Assembly: GCF_009877435.1 (NCBI RefSeq)
Contig: NZ_WXEX01000005.1
Span: forward strand, 186,001 to 250,000
Length of the DNA stretch: 64,000 nucleotides
Direction of reading: 5' to 3'
Source: Heliomicrobium gestii
GTDB taxonomy: Bacteria; Bacillota; Desulfitobacteriia; Heliobacteriales; Heliobacteriaceae
The notes under the pieces were generated by a model. That model saw only the letters and a program-made list of their open reading frames with translations, made no database searches and was not told the origin of the DNA. This document shows positions 45,094 to 54,465 of the stretch, one piece after another. Each line of letters opens with the position of its first letter. Position 1 is the first letter of the stretch. A program made the translations under genes and the position numbers.

Positions 45094-47427
45094 ATGGACA
45101 AGGATCAACAAGGCCGCCAGGAAGAGCTCCAGTACCTTGAACAGACGGAGCGACTCCTCCAAACCCTTTTGAACCGCGAACTGGACCAACTGGATCAGCG
45201 CAAAGAGGCCCTCATTGAGGCGAGACGAGACATGTGGGAGAACACCGTTCACGCCTCCCAGGACTTTGCCCAACTGACCGAGATGAACCAGTACCTCGCC
45301 GGCGTCAACCAGCAGACGGCGGGCTATGTGAACACGTTGAGACAGGTGGAAAAATACAGGCGCATGATCGGCGCCCCCTACTTCGGCCGCTTCGACTTCG
45401 TTGAGGATGGCTATGACGAGGTCGAGAAGATTTATGTGGGCCTCCATACGTTGACCGATCCGGCGAGCCACCATATCTTTGTCTATGATTGGCGAGCGCC
45501 TGTCTCCAGCATCTTTTACCGGCATGAACCGGGACGAGCCGCCTATGAGGCCCCCAGCGGCATCGTCGAAGGCGACGTCCTCCGCAAGCGGCAGTACAAG
45601 ATCAACGAGGGGAACCTGGTCTACTTTTTCGATTGCAACGTCGTCATCACCGACCAGATCCTCCAGGAGATCCTCAGCCAAAACGCCTCGCCGAAGATGC
45701 GCACCATCGTTGAAACGATTCAAAAGGAGCAGGACCGGATCATCCGCGACCGGGACACGGACCTGCTCATCGTCCAGGGCGTCGCCGGCAGCGGCAAGAC
45801 CTCCATCGCCCTGCACCGCATCGCCTTCCTGCTCTATGAAGGCCACCAATCCCGTTTGCAGTGGAACAATGTCCTCATCCTCTCGCCCAACGCCATCTTC
45901 AGCCAGTACATCTCCCACGTTCTCCCGGAACTCGGCGAAGAAAATGTGGCCCAGACCACCTTTGACGCCATCGCCACCGCCGCCCTGGCCGAACCGTTTA
46001 TCGTGGAAAGCCGAGCCGAGCAACTGGAAACGCTCCTGCAATCGGGTGGCAATCCTTCACGGCAGCGCGCCATCGCCTTTAAGGGCTCTCGCGCCTTTCT
46101 CACCCTGCTCGATCGGTTGATCGACCACTGGGCCCACCGCGAAATCGCCTTCGAAGATGTCTACTATGACAGCGTCACCGTGGAGACAGGGCAGCAGTTG
46201 AAAAATCGATTTCTGAACAACAAAATCGGCCTCCCCATGGCGGTCCAACTCCGCCGGTTGGAAGAGACGATCCTGAAAAAAATCCCGCCCTTGCAAAAGC
46301 GACGACGGCAGCGGATCGAAAAGATCGTTGCCCAGAGCGAAGGGCGCGACTTTGAAATCAAGGCCTTCAGCCGCCTCTTGTCAATGAAGGAGACGAAAGC
46401 CTTGCGCCGCCGCCTCCACCGGTTTACGCGGGTCGACTATCGCCACCTCTACGAACGGCTCTTCACGGATCCACCCCTCTTCGCCCGCCTCGCCCGTGGG
46501 CTTTCTCTCCCGGAAGGCATCGCGGAGGCGATGGCGTCGGCGTCGGCAAGCGCCTCAAAAAGCGCTGGGAACGCGACGGGAAGCTCCGGCATGCTTGGCG
46601 GGCTCTTCGCCGAGACCGGGGAGCGGCTCCGTCAAGGCCGGGTGGCTTATGAAGACGCCGCTCCCCTGCTCTACCTTAAGTTTCGGCTTGAAGGCTGTTC
46701 CCTCTACTCGGACATCAAGCAGGTGGTCATTGACGAGGCGCAGGATTACACCCCGCTACAGTACGCTATCTTTGCCCTGCTCTTCAAGGAGGCGCGCTAC
46801 ACCGTGCTGGGCGACATCTGCCAGAGCGTGGAAAGGGAGGGCGACCTGCGGCTCTACGACGATGTCGTCCAGATCCTCCAGAAGCCCAAAACCCTCCGGC
46901 TCGATCTGAATAAGGGATACCGTTCCTCCCAGGAGATCAGCGCCTTTGCCCGGCGCCTGCTCGCTAAGGAACAGGGCGGCCTGTCCTTCGAACGTCACGA
47001 CGAGGCGCCCCGGATTGAGCGCGCCGAAACGGAGGCGGCCATGGTTGACGCTGTGGCCCGCCACGCCGCCGCTTCGCTGGAAGCCGGCTTTGGCACGGTG
47101 GCCGTCATCTGCAAAAGCCAGCGCGAGGCCGAAAGGCTCCACAGCCGGCTAAAAGGGAAGCACCCCGTCCAATTGATCCAGCCCCATGAAGGCTGGGTCG
47201 AAAAAGGCGTCTCCGTCGTCTCCGCTTATCTGGCAAAAGGCCTCGAGTTCGACGCCGTCATCGTCTACGGCGCAGACAAGGGCCGTTACGCCAGCGACCT
47301 GGACCGGCGATTGCTCTACATCGCCTGCACCCGGGCGCTCCATCGCCTGACCCTCTGCTATTGCGGGGAGATCAGCCCCTTTCTCACCGCGTCAGCCTCG
47401 CCATCGGAGCGGCGGCTGCCGATGTGA
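45094..47427 (+). CDS. helD: HelD-like UvrD/Rep-superfamily helicase
   Basis: 777 residues. An N-terminal coiled coil (about 1-75) precedes the HelD-specific segment with FVYDWRAPVSSIFYRHEPG and GEGDVLRKRQYKI-like sequence (about 130-175). Walker A GVAGSGKTSIALHR (about 230-243), ILSPNAIFSQYI, VVIDEAQDYTPLQYA (about 545), LGDICQSV and a C-terminal LAKGLEFDAVIVYGAD with ACTRALHRL complete the superfamily 1 motor. In Bacillus and Mycobacterium HelD pulls stalled RNA polymerase off DNA using ATP. It stands alone, 85 bases after the chemoreceptor with a terminator between. An Ala/Ser-rich low-complexity stretch (MASASASASKSAG, about 480) interrupts the 2A region. Confidence 0.9.
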   Translation: MDKDQQGRQEELQYLEQTERLLQTLLNRELDQLDQRKEALIEARRDMWENTVHASQDFAQLTEMNQYLAGVNQQTAGYVNTLRQVEKYRRMIGAPYFGRFDFVEDGYDEVEKIYVGLHTLTDPASHHIFVYDWRAPVSSIFYRHEPGRAAYEAPSGIVEGDVLRKRQYKINEGNLVYFFDCNVVITDQILQEILSQNASPKMRTIVETIQKEQDRIIRDRDTDLLIVQGVAGSGKTSIALHRIAFLLYEGHQSRLQWNNVLILSPNAIFSQYISHVLPELGEENVAQTTFDAIATAALAEPFIVESRAEQLETLLQSGGNPSRQRAIAFKGSRAFLTLLDRLIDHWAHREIAFEDVYYDSVTVETGQQLKNRFLNNKIGLPMAVQLRRLEETILKKIPPLQKRRRQRIEKIVAQSEGRDFEIKAFSRLLSMKETKALRRRLHRFTRVDYRHLYERLFTDPPLFARLARGLSLPEGIAEAMASASASASKSAGNATGSSGMLGGLFAETGERLRQGRVAYEDAAPLLYLKFRLEGCSLYSDIKQVVIDEAQDYTPLQYAIFALLFKEARYTVLGDICQSVEREGDLRLYDDVVQILQKPKTLRLDLNKGYRSSQEISAFARRLLAKEQGGLSFERHDEAPRIERAETEAAMVDAVARHAAASLEAGFGTVAVICKSQREAERLHSRLKGKHPVQLIQPHEGWVEKGVSVVSAYLAKGLEFDAVIVYGADKGRYASDLDRRLLYIACTRALHRLTLCYCGEISPFLTASASPSERRLPM

Positions 47428-47482
47428 GTATGGGCGAGGCTCCCGAGATTGTGATTCTTATGAATTATCTGAGGTGAATCGA

Positions 47483-47821
47483 TTGACGAATCCACAGCCG
47501 CCCTCACAGAGACAATTAAGCTGGATCCAGATGCTCGAAAAGCAGGCCGGCCTCTTGCTCGCCGAACTGGATTTGGCAGAATGGACGATCAAAAAGCGTC
47601 CGGACACGTTCGAACAGGCCAAGGGGATCAGAACAGCGTTAGATGGGCTGTGCGCCTTCTTGCAGGAACTCATTCTGGCGCGGGACAACGACCTGACCGG
47701 CATGACGCGCAATGACTCTGTGGGAAAGAATATCGAACTGTTGCGCGAGTTTTACAACATTCCGCCCGATTTCTTCCCCATCGCCCTGGGCAAGGCCGCT
47801 TCACCGGGAACACTTCACTAA
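47483..47821 (+). CDS. Small hypothetical protein (112 residues)
   Basis: The TTG at 47483 has GAGGTG six bases upstream; a GTG at 47474 overlaps that ribosome site. The product is soluble and helical (LSWIQMLEKQAGLLLAELDL; FLQELILARDNDLTG; LREFYNIPPDFFPIALG) with no cysteine and no membrane helix. I do not recognise the family. It lies 55 bases after the HelD gene and ends at a strong shared terminator, so it is probably part of that transcript. Confidence 0.65.
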   Translation: MTNPQPPSQRQLSWIQMLEKQAGLLLAELDLAEWTIKKRPDTFEQAKGIRTALDGLCAFLQELILARDNDLTGMTRNDSVGKNIELLREFYNIPPDFFPIALGKAASPGTLH

Positions 47822-47834
47822 GTAACGTTTGATC

Positions 47835-47884
47835 AAAGGGAAAAGGCGCCTGGGGGGATCAACCCCCAGGCGCCTTTTCCCTTT
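47835..47884. terminator. Bidirectional terminator between converging genes
   Basis: AAAGGGAAAAGGCGCCTGGG and CCCAGGCGCCTTTTCCCTTT form a 20-bp stem, one of the strongest in the window. Confidence 0.92.
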
Positions 47885-47917
47885 ACCGTGTGATCCCCTT
47901 TTCCCTTTTCGACGCGA

Positions 47918-50900
47918 TCACCCGATCTCCAGCCGCACCCGGCTGCCTTCCATATCGCCCTGGTCGACGACCAACCGGCGGCTGAGCCGTTGCTGAAGTT
48001 CCTGGACATGGCTGATCACGCCGATCGACCGGTTGCCCAGTTGCAGTCGCTCCAACGTACCCATCACCACATCGATGGCATCGGCGTCGAGGGAGCCAAA
48101 TCCTTCATCGAGGAAAAAAAACTCTAAGGGGTACATCCCCTTTAACTGGATCTGCGCCGACAGGGCGAGCGCCAGGGCCAGCGAGGCCTGGAAGGTTTCA
48201 CCGCCCGACAGGGAGGTGACGGGGCGCTTGACCCCGCCATTGGCGTCGTCGCGGATGACAAAGCCGCCATCAGACACATGCTCCAGGGCGTACCGGTTGC
48301 GCGTCATCCGCTTCAGTTGCTCTGACGCTTGCTGGGCCACAAACTCGACCTGCTCTTGGGCCAAAAAGTCGACAAAGACATTGCCGGCGAAGAGCGATTT
48401 CAGTTGACCCAGCAGGCCCTCCTGCCGGCGCAGTTCTTCCCCTTGCCGGTGCAGCGCCTGCCAGCGCTGCTGCTTGCCTTGCAGTTCCTTCAGCGCCTGA
48501 TCGGCGGCGCCCCGCTCGCGGGTGGCGCGATCGCTCTGTTCCGTCGCCTCGGCCAGAGTCCTCTCCTTCTCTGCCAGCGCCTCCGGCGACACCTGCCGTC
48601 CCGCCAACTGCGACTCGATCTGGGCGAATTCAGCCGACAGCCCTTTCTCCCGGTCCTGATAGTCGGCGACCCAGCGTTTCTTTTCCGCCATCTCACCGGG
48701 TTCAAGCCGGGCGTCGCGAACCTCTTCGACAGAAACGAACTCTTCCTTCCGCAGCGCCGCTTCCCGTTCACGCCGGCATTCGTCGAGGGCTTGGCGGGCC
48801 GCTTCCCAGGCGCTCTCCCGACGGGTTCGCTCATCCTGGGCCTGCTGGCAGCGCGCCTGCACCTGTTGCCATGTCTCGCGGGCCTTCCGGGCATCGCTGC
48901 GCAGTTGGTCCAACTGGGCCGTATTTTTCTCGATCAGCAGCAACGCCGGCGTTCCCTGCGTGATCGCCTGCAACCGGTCTGCCCGTATGCGCGCCTGCCC
49001 TTCGATGGCCTCCAGTTGGGCCGTCAGCCGGATCACGTCCCCTTGGGCGGCCTGGTTCTGTTGCTGCGCCTTCGCCAAGTCCTCTTCACAGCAAAGGATC
49101 TCCGCCTGGCAAGCCTGGATTTGGCGGCGCAGTTCATCACAGCGCCGGTCCTTCCGGCGCAAGCCCTCTTCGAGCGCCTTTACCTGTTCGGCCCCGTCCG
49201 TCAAGGGCGTCACCGCAGCCAGTCCCAGCGGTTCGAGGGCCTGGCGGAAGGCGGCCTGCGCCTCGTCCCAGCGCGCCTGGGCCTCATCGAGGGCGGCTTT
49301 TGCCTGCATGGACTCCCCTTCGGCCACTTGCGCCAGTTGGATGCTGGCGTCATGCTCGGCCTGGGCCTGGGTGACCTGATCGCCCAGTTGGCGCAGTTCC
49401 AGACGAATCTGCTCGAGTTCGTCTCTCCATCTTTGCCAGGCGGCCTTTTGTTTCGCCCATTCCCGTTCCGCGCCTCCGAGCCACTGCTCGAACCGTAGAA
49501 CAGGATTCTCCCTTTCGGTAGGAACTTCTTTTTCAACAGGCGCATCTCCAATAGGTGCATCTGCAATAGGCACACCTTCAATCGATGCAGCTTTTTCGAT
49601 CGGGATTTGTTTTTCGAGCGCCGATCGCCCCGTCTGTTCCGTCGGCCTATGGAGTTCGGTGGGGAGATGGAGTGGGAAGAGGGCGGGCCATCCCAGCGCT
49701 TCTGCGCCCGTCCACTTTCGACGGCTCTCCTGACCTACCTCCCCGATGGCGGCGGCGAGACGGTTCAGTTCTTGCTCCAGCATCTCCTGGCGCGTCTGCA
49801 GGTTGCTCTTCTCCAGTCGCGCCTGTTCCAGTTCGCCCGTCCCTTGGCGTAGCGCCCTTTCGAGTTTCTCCATGGCCTGTTCGAAGGAGACTTTTTCCTC
49901 CTCGGCCGAGTGCCCGGCCGAGGGCTTGGCCCCACGGGCATTGACGCAGGGGTGTTCCAGGGAACCGCAGACCGGGCAGGGGTCACCCGGGTGCAGGTCG
50001 CTCGCCAGCAATGCGGCCATGGCGGCTCTGTCCTGCAGGAGCCGTTCCTGGTAGGCATCCTTTTGTTTTTGCCGTTCCCCTTCCAGGCGGGCGCAGTCTG
50101 CTTCCAGTCGCTGCAGCCGTCCCTGGCAGTCCGCCATCGCCTCCCCGATCCGCCCGGCGGCGCACCGATGGTCGGCGCGCTGTTTCTCCATGTCCGCCAA
50201 CCGCGCCAACAGGCCGCGTTGCTCCATCAGCCCCACTTCCAGCCGGCTGAGTTCCTCCTCGGAAAAGGGAACCTGGGCGACCTGTTCTTTTTCCCGAGCC
50301 TCGCAGGCCTGCCGCCGGCGCGTCAGATCCTGCGCCCGCTCCCCTTTTTGCTCCTGCTGCCGACGCGCCCTTTCAAGCGACTGTTGCCGCTCCAGGAACT
50401 GCCCGTTGGCCCGATCGAAGACAGTGGCCTCGCGAAGAAACTCGGCGCCCTTATGCATCCCTTCAGCCACCTGCGCCCGGTAGGCCGAATCGACAAGGTT
50501 GCCGGCAAGTTCCCTTTCCGACGCCGCCAGTGCGGTTTTGAGGCGATCCCGTTCTGTTGACCGCTCGTCAATCAACCCTTCTGCCGTGGTCGCGACGTCC
50601 CGGCTTTTCTTCAGGTCGGCGGCGATCCGTCGCCATTCCCCCCGGTATGTATCGATCTCAACCTCCAGCTTTTGCGCCTCTTCCAGTTGCGCGCCCCGCT
50701 GCATCAACAGCGGTTCCTGTTCGTCTCTCGCCGCTTCCGCCTGCTGGGCCTGCCGCTCACACAGGATGAGTTGCTGGCGCAACGACTGCGCCTCCACCTC
50801 GGCCGCTTGTTTCTGCAGGGCCGCCGCCTGCTCAGCCGCTGCCGCCGTCGCTTCCCGTTGCACCAGGGGAAAGACCCGCTCCGCCTGCTCGGCCCGCTCC

Positions 50901-51748
50901 AACGCCCGTAGCGCCTCCTGGCATTGGCTGGCCTTTTGCGTGTGGGCGTTGATTTCCGCTTCCTTGCCCCCCCGCTGCTTCTGCAGCTTGTCCACCTCTT
51001 GCGCTTCCTCAAAGCCGGCTCTGGCCGTCTTCAACATGGCCCTTGCCTTCTCCTCGCCCGCTTTTGCCGCCGCTGCCGCCCCTTCGGCGCGCCGGACCGC
51101 TTCGTCCGAGGCGTCGCCGAGGCCGGCCAGTTCCCTTTCCACATTGCTCTTGTCCCGGGCGACGCTGCTGAGACGCAGGGCCACGCGCTCGTTCAATTCC
51201 TTGCCGTACTTCTCCAAGTTGAAGAGCCGCTGCAGCATGTCCCGCCGTTCTTTTCCGGTCAGGCTCAAAAACTCGGCGAACTTCCCTTGCGGGAGCACGA
51301 CGGCGCGGGTGAAGTCCCGGCAGGTCATGCCGAGCAGCTTTTCGATCGTCCGCGTCATATCGCGGCTCCGGTCCTCCAGCACCGTCTCGGCGCCCGTGGG
51401 ATCGATCCGCACCAGCCGGCTCACCTTGTTGTTGACAGAGATGTCATCGTTGCGGACATACCTGCGCTCGACGCGATACCGTGTTCGCTCGCCGCCGGCG
51501 CCGAGTTCGAAGAGGAAGGACACCTCCAGGCTCTTTTCACCGTGGTTGAGGATCCCCTGGGTGCCGTTCTTGGCGCGCACTACCTCGCCGTAAAGGGCCA
51601 GGGTGATCGCATCAAGGATGGTCGACTTGCCGCTGCCGGTTTTTCCGAAAATGCCAAAGACGCCGGCATCGATGAGTTGTTCAAAGTGGATCTCCTGTTT
51701 TTTCCGAAAGCTGTGCAACCCGGCGATGGTCAACTGGATCGGCCTCAT
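47918..51748 (-). CDS. sbcC: Exonuclease subunit SbcC
   Basis: 1276 residues, somewhat long for the family. Walker A GIFGKTGSGKSTILDAITLA (about 32-51), long coiled coils on either side of the zinc hook DPCPVCGSLEHPC (about 590-602), and at the C terminus the signature VTSLSGGETFQASLALAL (about 1185) with Walker B FFLDEGFGSLDAD. It is the ATPase and DNA-tether half of the SbcCD (Mre11-Rad50-like) nuclease that cuts hairpins and blocked ends. Residues about 715-760 hold an unusual insertion rich in short Ile/Pro/Glu repeats (see findings). Its ATG overlaps the sbcD stop by four bases. Confidence 0.95.
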   Translation of the reverse strand: MRPIQLTIAGLHSFRKKQEIHFEQLIDAGVFGIFGKTGSGKSTILDAITLALYGEVVRAKNGTQGILNHGEKSLEVSFLFELGAGGERTRYRVERRYVRNDDISVNNKVSRLVRIDPTGAETVLEDRSRDMTRTIEKLLGMTCRDFTRAVVLPQGKFAEFLSLTGKERRDMLQRLFNLEKYGKELNERVALRLSSVARDKSNVERELAGLGDASDEAVRRAEGAAAAAKAGEEKARAMLKTARAGFEEAQEVDKLQKQRGGKEAEINAHTQKASQCQEALRALERAEQAERVFPLVQREATAAAAEQAAALQKQAAEVEAQSLRQQLILCERQAQQAEAARDEQEPLLMQRGAQLEEAQKLEVEIDTYRGEWRRIAADLKKSRDVATTAEGLIDERSTERDRLKTALAASERELAGNLVDSAYRAQVAEGMHKGAEFLREATVFDRANGQFLERQQSLERARRQQEQKGERAQDLTRRRQACEAREKEQVAQVPFSEEELSRLEVGLMEQRGLLARLADMEKQRADHRCAAGRIGEAMADCQGRLQRLEADCARLEGERQKQKDAYQERLLQDRAAMAALLASDLHPGDPCPVCGSLEHPCVNARGAKPSAGHSAEEEKVSFEQAMEKLERALRQGTGELEQARLEKSNLQTRQEMLEQELNRLAAAIGEVGQESRRKWTGAEALGWPALFPLHLPTELHRPTEQTGRSALEKQIPIEKAASIEGVPIADAPIGDAPVEKEVPTERENPVLRFEQWLGGAEREWAKQKAAWQRWRDELEQIRLELRQLGDQVTQAQAEHDASIQLAQVAEGESMQAKAALDEAQARWDEAQAAFRQALEPLGLAAVTPLTDGAEQVKALEEGLRRKDRRCDELRRQIQACQAEILCCEEDLAKAQQQNQAAQGDVIRLTAQLEAIEGQARIRADRLQAITQGTPALLLIEKNTAQLDQLRSDARKARETWQQVQARCQQAQDERTRRESAWEAARQALDECRREREAALRKEEFVSVEEVRDARLEPGEMAEKKRWVADYQDREKGLSAEFAQIESQLAGRQVSPEALAEKERTLAEATEQSDRATRERGAADQALKELQGKQQRWQALHRQGEELRRQEGLLGQLKSLFAGNVFVDFLAQEQVEFVAQQASEQLKRMTRNRYALEHVSDGGFVIRDDANGGVKRPVTSLSGGETFQASLALALALSAQIQLKGMYPLEFFFLDEGFGSLDADAIDVVMGTLERLQLGNRSIGVISHVQELQQRLSRRLVVDQGDMEGSRVRLEIG

Positions 51749-53046
51749 TGCGCCGCCTCCCCTCGTTTCCCCTGCGTTGCGGGCGCTTCCTCGCCGTCAA
51801 GGTCGCCGGGGTTCTTCCCGTTGTCCCGTTCGTCCTGGAGCAGTTCCAGAAACAGCTCCAGCAGCGCCGGATCGGGCGCCTCGGCGCCGGTCTGGCGCTG
51901 GTAGAAACGGATGAAGCGCTGTTCGACGGACAGGTTTTCCATGGATTCGCCGGCTGAGACGTCTGCCCTTGTTCGGCCCACCTTGGGCACGATGTTCACA
52001 ATACCACGGTGAAGGCCCTTGATCAGGCCGATCTCGTCCAGGGTAAGCGGTTGGGCGAGATGGAGTTCCAGGTCGATCCAGGCGTTGGCGTCGTCGCCCG
52101 CCGCGACACGCCGCTGCAGTTCCTCCATCCCTCCGGTCACGACCCACCGGACGAGGGGTTTGCCCGACGCAAGGAGGATCTCTCGCACCTGCGCCGGTTC
52201 ACGGGGCAACAGATCGACAAGGGTCACCGACTTGGCTTGTCCCGCTTCGGAAAAACTGTAGGCCAGCGGTGATCCGGCATAGCGGATCGGGGCCGCGCCG
52301 CCCGCCGCGTCCTGGGGCCGGTGCAGGTGGCCCAGGGCGACGTACTGCGCCTTCTCGGGAAAGACCGCCGGATCGACGGCATAGGCGGCGCCCACCTGGA
52401 TCGGATTTTCCGAATCGGAGACAGCGCCGCCGCGCACATAGAGATGGGACATGACCAGATTTACCGTATCGTCGCGAAAATGGCCGGACAAATCCCGAAA
52501 GATCAACGCCAGCCGTTCGTTGTAGCCCTTTTGAATCTCCCGATCGTCCGTGCTCTGGGCGAGCAGTTCCTTCAGGCGACCCTCTGAGGGGTAAGGCAGC
52601 GCAGCGATCACGGCGTGGTGGTCGCAACCGGGCAGAGCCATCTCCACCCAAGAGGCGCCGGCGTCGACGCGGCGCACCCGATCGGCCCGCGCCGGCAGGT
52701 ATGGCTGGAGCACATCCTTGGGCAGGCCCAGCAGCGTGATGCCGTGGCGATCGGCCAGCGGCGCCGCGGCGCAGAGGCGCTCCGGATTGTCATGGTTGCC
52801 GGCGATGATCACCACCCCCCGCCGGCCCTGGTTTGCCAGCCGGCTGACGGCGTCATAAAAAAGCTCCTCCGCCGCCGCGCTCGGGTTGGCATGCTGGTAC
52901 ACATCGCCGGCAAGCAGCACCAGGTCGACCTGCTCCCGATCACAGATGGCGCAGATTTCATCGATAAAGGCTTCCTGTTCCGCCTGCCGGTCCCGGCCCT
53001 CCAGGGTCTTGCCGAGATGCCAGTCTGACGTGTGAAGGATCCGCAC
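51745..53046 (-). CDS. sbcD: Exonuclease subunit SbcD
   Basis: 433 residues. The metallophosphoesterase motifs are MRILHTSDWHLGKTL (residues 1-15), LLAGDVYQHANP (about 45-56), IIAGNHDNPERL (about 80-91) and YVALGHLHRPQ (about 228-238); these bind two Mn2+ ions and form the nuclease site. A capping domain and a SbcC-binding C terminus follow. Coupled to sbcC by an ATGA overlap, as usual in bacteria. Confidence 0.96.
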   Translation of the reverse strand: MRILHTSDWHLGKTLEGRDRQAEQEAFIDEICAICDREQVDLVLLAGDVYQHANPSAAAEELFYDAVSRLANQGRRGVVIIAGNHDNPERLCAAAPLADRHGITLLGLPKDVLQPYLPARADRVRRVDAGASWVEMALPGCDHHAVIAALPYPSEGRLKELLAQSTDDREIQKGYNERLALIFRDLSGHFRDDTVNLVMSHLYVRGGAVSDSENPIQVGAAYAVDPAVFPEKAQYVALGHLHRPQDAAGGAAPIRYAGSPLAYSFSEAGQAKSVTLVDLLPREPAQVREILLASGKPLVRWVVTGGMEELQRRVAAGDDANAWIDLELHLAQPLTLDEIGLIKGLHRGIVNIVPKVGRTRADVSAGESMENLSVEQRFIRFYQRQTGAEAPDPALLELFLELLQDERDNGKNPGDLDGEEAPATQGKRGEAAQ

Positions 53047-53271
53047 GATCCCACCCCTTCTCGCTTCCCCATACTATCGTCATCCTCTGTTGCCGACTAA
53101 AAAAACGATGCGATCTTCAGCCAACAACCAGAGGTTCTTGCGTTCTTTTGATTATTTCGGCGCGAACCGGCTGCTCCCTTTCTTTTTTCAGCATACCTGC
53201 TGTGAAAGACGGATGATCTTCCGTTTTCGGGGAAATCTATTCCCGAACATTGCAGAAAAGGAATGTTGCTG

Positions 53272-53892
53272 ATGGTGACCGATGCGATGCTGCTTGAGGC
53301 GCGGCTTACCTTTAACCAGCTCTCGTTGCAGCACTATCTGGAGTCTGAATTGTTTTCCACCGGTTGGTGGTTTATCGTCGGTCTGCTCACGGTATTCTAC
53401 GTTACCTGGTGGAAACTCCTGGATAAGAGCCGCTTTCTCGAAATTCTGCTGTTCGGTTCCTTCATGGCCGTGTCCAACGCTTTTATGGACAATATCGGCA
53501 CCAGCTCCAGTCACTGGATGTACTTTACCCGTCTTGTCCCCCTGAGTCCGGGGCCATTCCCGATCGACTATACGGTTGTCCCGATCCTTTTTATGTTGGC
53601 CTATCAGTATACAAACACGTGGAAAACTTTTTTGCTCGGATCGGCGATCGCGGGATTCCTATTGAATGCCATCATCTTTCCCATCATGGTAAGTATTAAT
53701 ATAAAACACCATTACAATTTCTCCCTAGTCTATTACTTCTTCCTGGGTATTGGCGCTAGCCTGTTGTGCCGCTACCTCATCTTGGCAATCATTAAGCGGC
53801 AGTTCCAGGCGGAGGGCATTCAAGACCCCTCACCGCTGCTCCATCCGTCCCTAGTGCCTGCCAGAAGACCGATAGAGGCGGACGAGGAGTAA
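53272..53892 (+). CDS. CBO0543-like membrane protein of unknown function
   Basis: 206 residues with about five membrane helices (WWFIVGLLTVFYVTWW, ILLFGSFMAVSNAFMD, VPILFMLAYQYTNTW, LLGSAIAGFLLNAIIFPIM, LVYYFFLGIGASLLCRYLIL) and a polar C-terminal tail. Helix number and motifs such as the aromatic WK-LLDK after helix 1 suit the CBO0543 family of Firmicutes, whose role is unknown; the assignment is from memory. The ATG at 53272 is preferred to the one at 53263 because AAAAGGA abuts the latter. Confidence 0.7.
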   Translation: MVTDAMLLEARLTFNQLSLQHYLESELFSTGWWFIVGLLTVFYVTWWKLLDKSRFLEILLFGSFMAVSNAFMDNIGTSSSHWMYFTRLVPLSPGPFPIDYTVVPILFMLAYQYTNTWKTFLLGSAIAGFLLNAIIFPIMVSINIKHHYNFSLVYYFFLGIGASLLCRYLILAIIKRQFQAEGIQDPSPLLHPSLVPARRPIEADEE

Positions 53893-53959
53893 CCCCTGCT
53901 GGCCACCGCCGGCGTTTGGGAATGAGCAGCGCCGAGAAAAGCGATCAAGTTCCCTTGGT

Positions 53960-54005
53960 AAAGGACAGAAGGCTTAGGCTTTAATGAGCCCGTTCTGTCC
54001 TTTTT
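53960..54005 (+). terminator. Terminator after the CBO0543-like gene
   Basis: AAAGGACAGAA and TTCTGTCCTTT pair around a loop that can form a second GGCT/AGCC stem; a run of T follows. Confidence 0.85.
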
Positions 54006-54032
54006 TTACTTTCCCCTTCCTGTCCAGAAACG

Positions 54033-54083
54033 TTGACAGGGATTTTCACGAGGCGTAGAATCAATTTATCAAGATAATTTGAT
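54033..54083 (+). promoter_or_regulatory. Sigma-A promoter with ArsR-type operator
   Basis: TTGACA (54033-54038) and TAGAAT (54056-54061) are 17 bp apart. The operator ATCAATTTATC-aa-GATAATTTGAT (54060-54083) starts at the last -10 bases, has one mismatch between its arms, and covers the transcription start. The regulator gene begins 50 bp on, so autoregulation is expected. Confidence 0.8.
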
Positions 54084-54133
54084 ATTTTAATGGTTCCGGC
54101 TTTACCGACAGGGAATCAAGTGGAGGACATCCG

Positions 54134-54421
54134 ATGGAGAACGATATTCGCCAATACACCAAAGCGGCCGAACTGCTCAAAGCCCTGGCCCACCCTGTCC
54201 GCCTCTGCATCCTGCAAGGGTTGATGCAAAAGGGCGACTGCAACGTATCCCATATGCAACACTGCTTGGAATTGCCCCAGTCGACCATCTCCATGCACCT
54301 GCAGAAGTTGCGCGTCGCCGGTGTTGTCGAAGGCGAGCGCCAGGGACTCGAAGTGCGCTACCGCATCGCCAACGACCAGGTTCGAAGCTTGTTGTCCTGT
54401 ATTTTTGTTTCTGAAATCTGA
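54134..54421 (+). CDS. ArsR/SmtB-family repressor, probably sulfur-responsive
   Basis: 95 residues forming one winged helix. LLKALAHPVRLCILQGLM (about 14-31) and the recognition helix LPQSTISMHLQKLRVAGVV (about 47-65) are standard. Cysteines at about 25, 36, 44 and 88 are the candidate sensors; the classical ArsR metal motif ELCVCDL is missing. Because the downstream gene handles CoA disulfide, persulfide and sulfane sulfur, a thiol-switch repressor of the SqrR/BigR kind is plausible, though the cysteine positions do not match those proteins exactly. It is co-transcribed with the fusion gene 44 bases downstream. Confidence 0.88.
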   Translation: MENDIRQYTKAAELLKALAHPVRLCILQGLMQKGDCNVSHMQHCLELPQSTISMHLQKLRVAGVVEGERQGLEVRYRIANDQVRSLLSCIFVSEI

Positions 54422-54465
54422 TTGCGCGAGTGGGAACCAGTAGAAGATGTAGAGGAGAGATCGCT

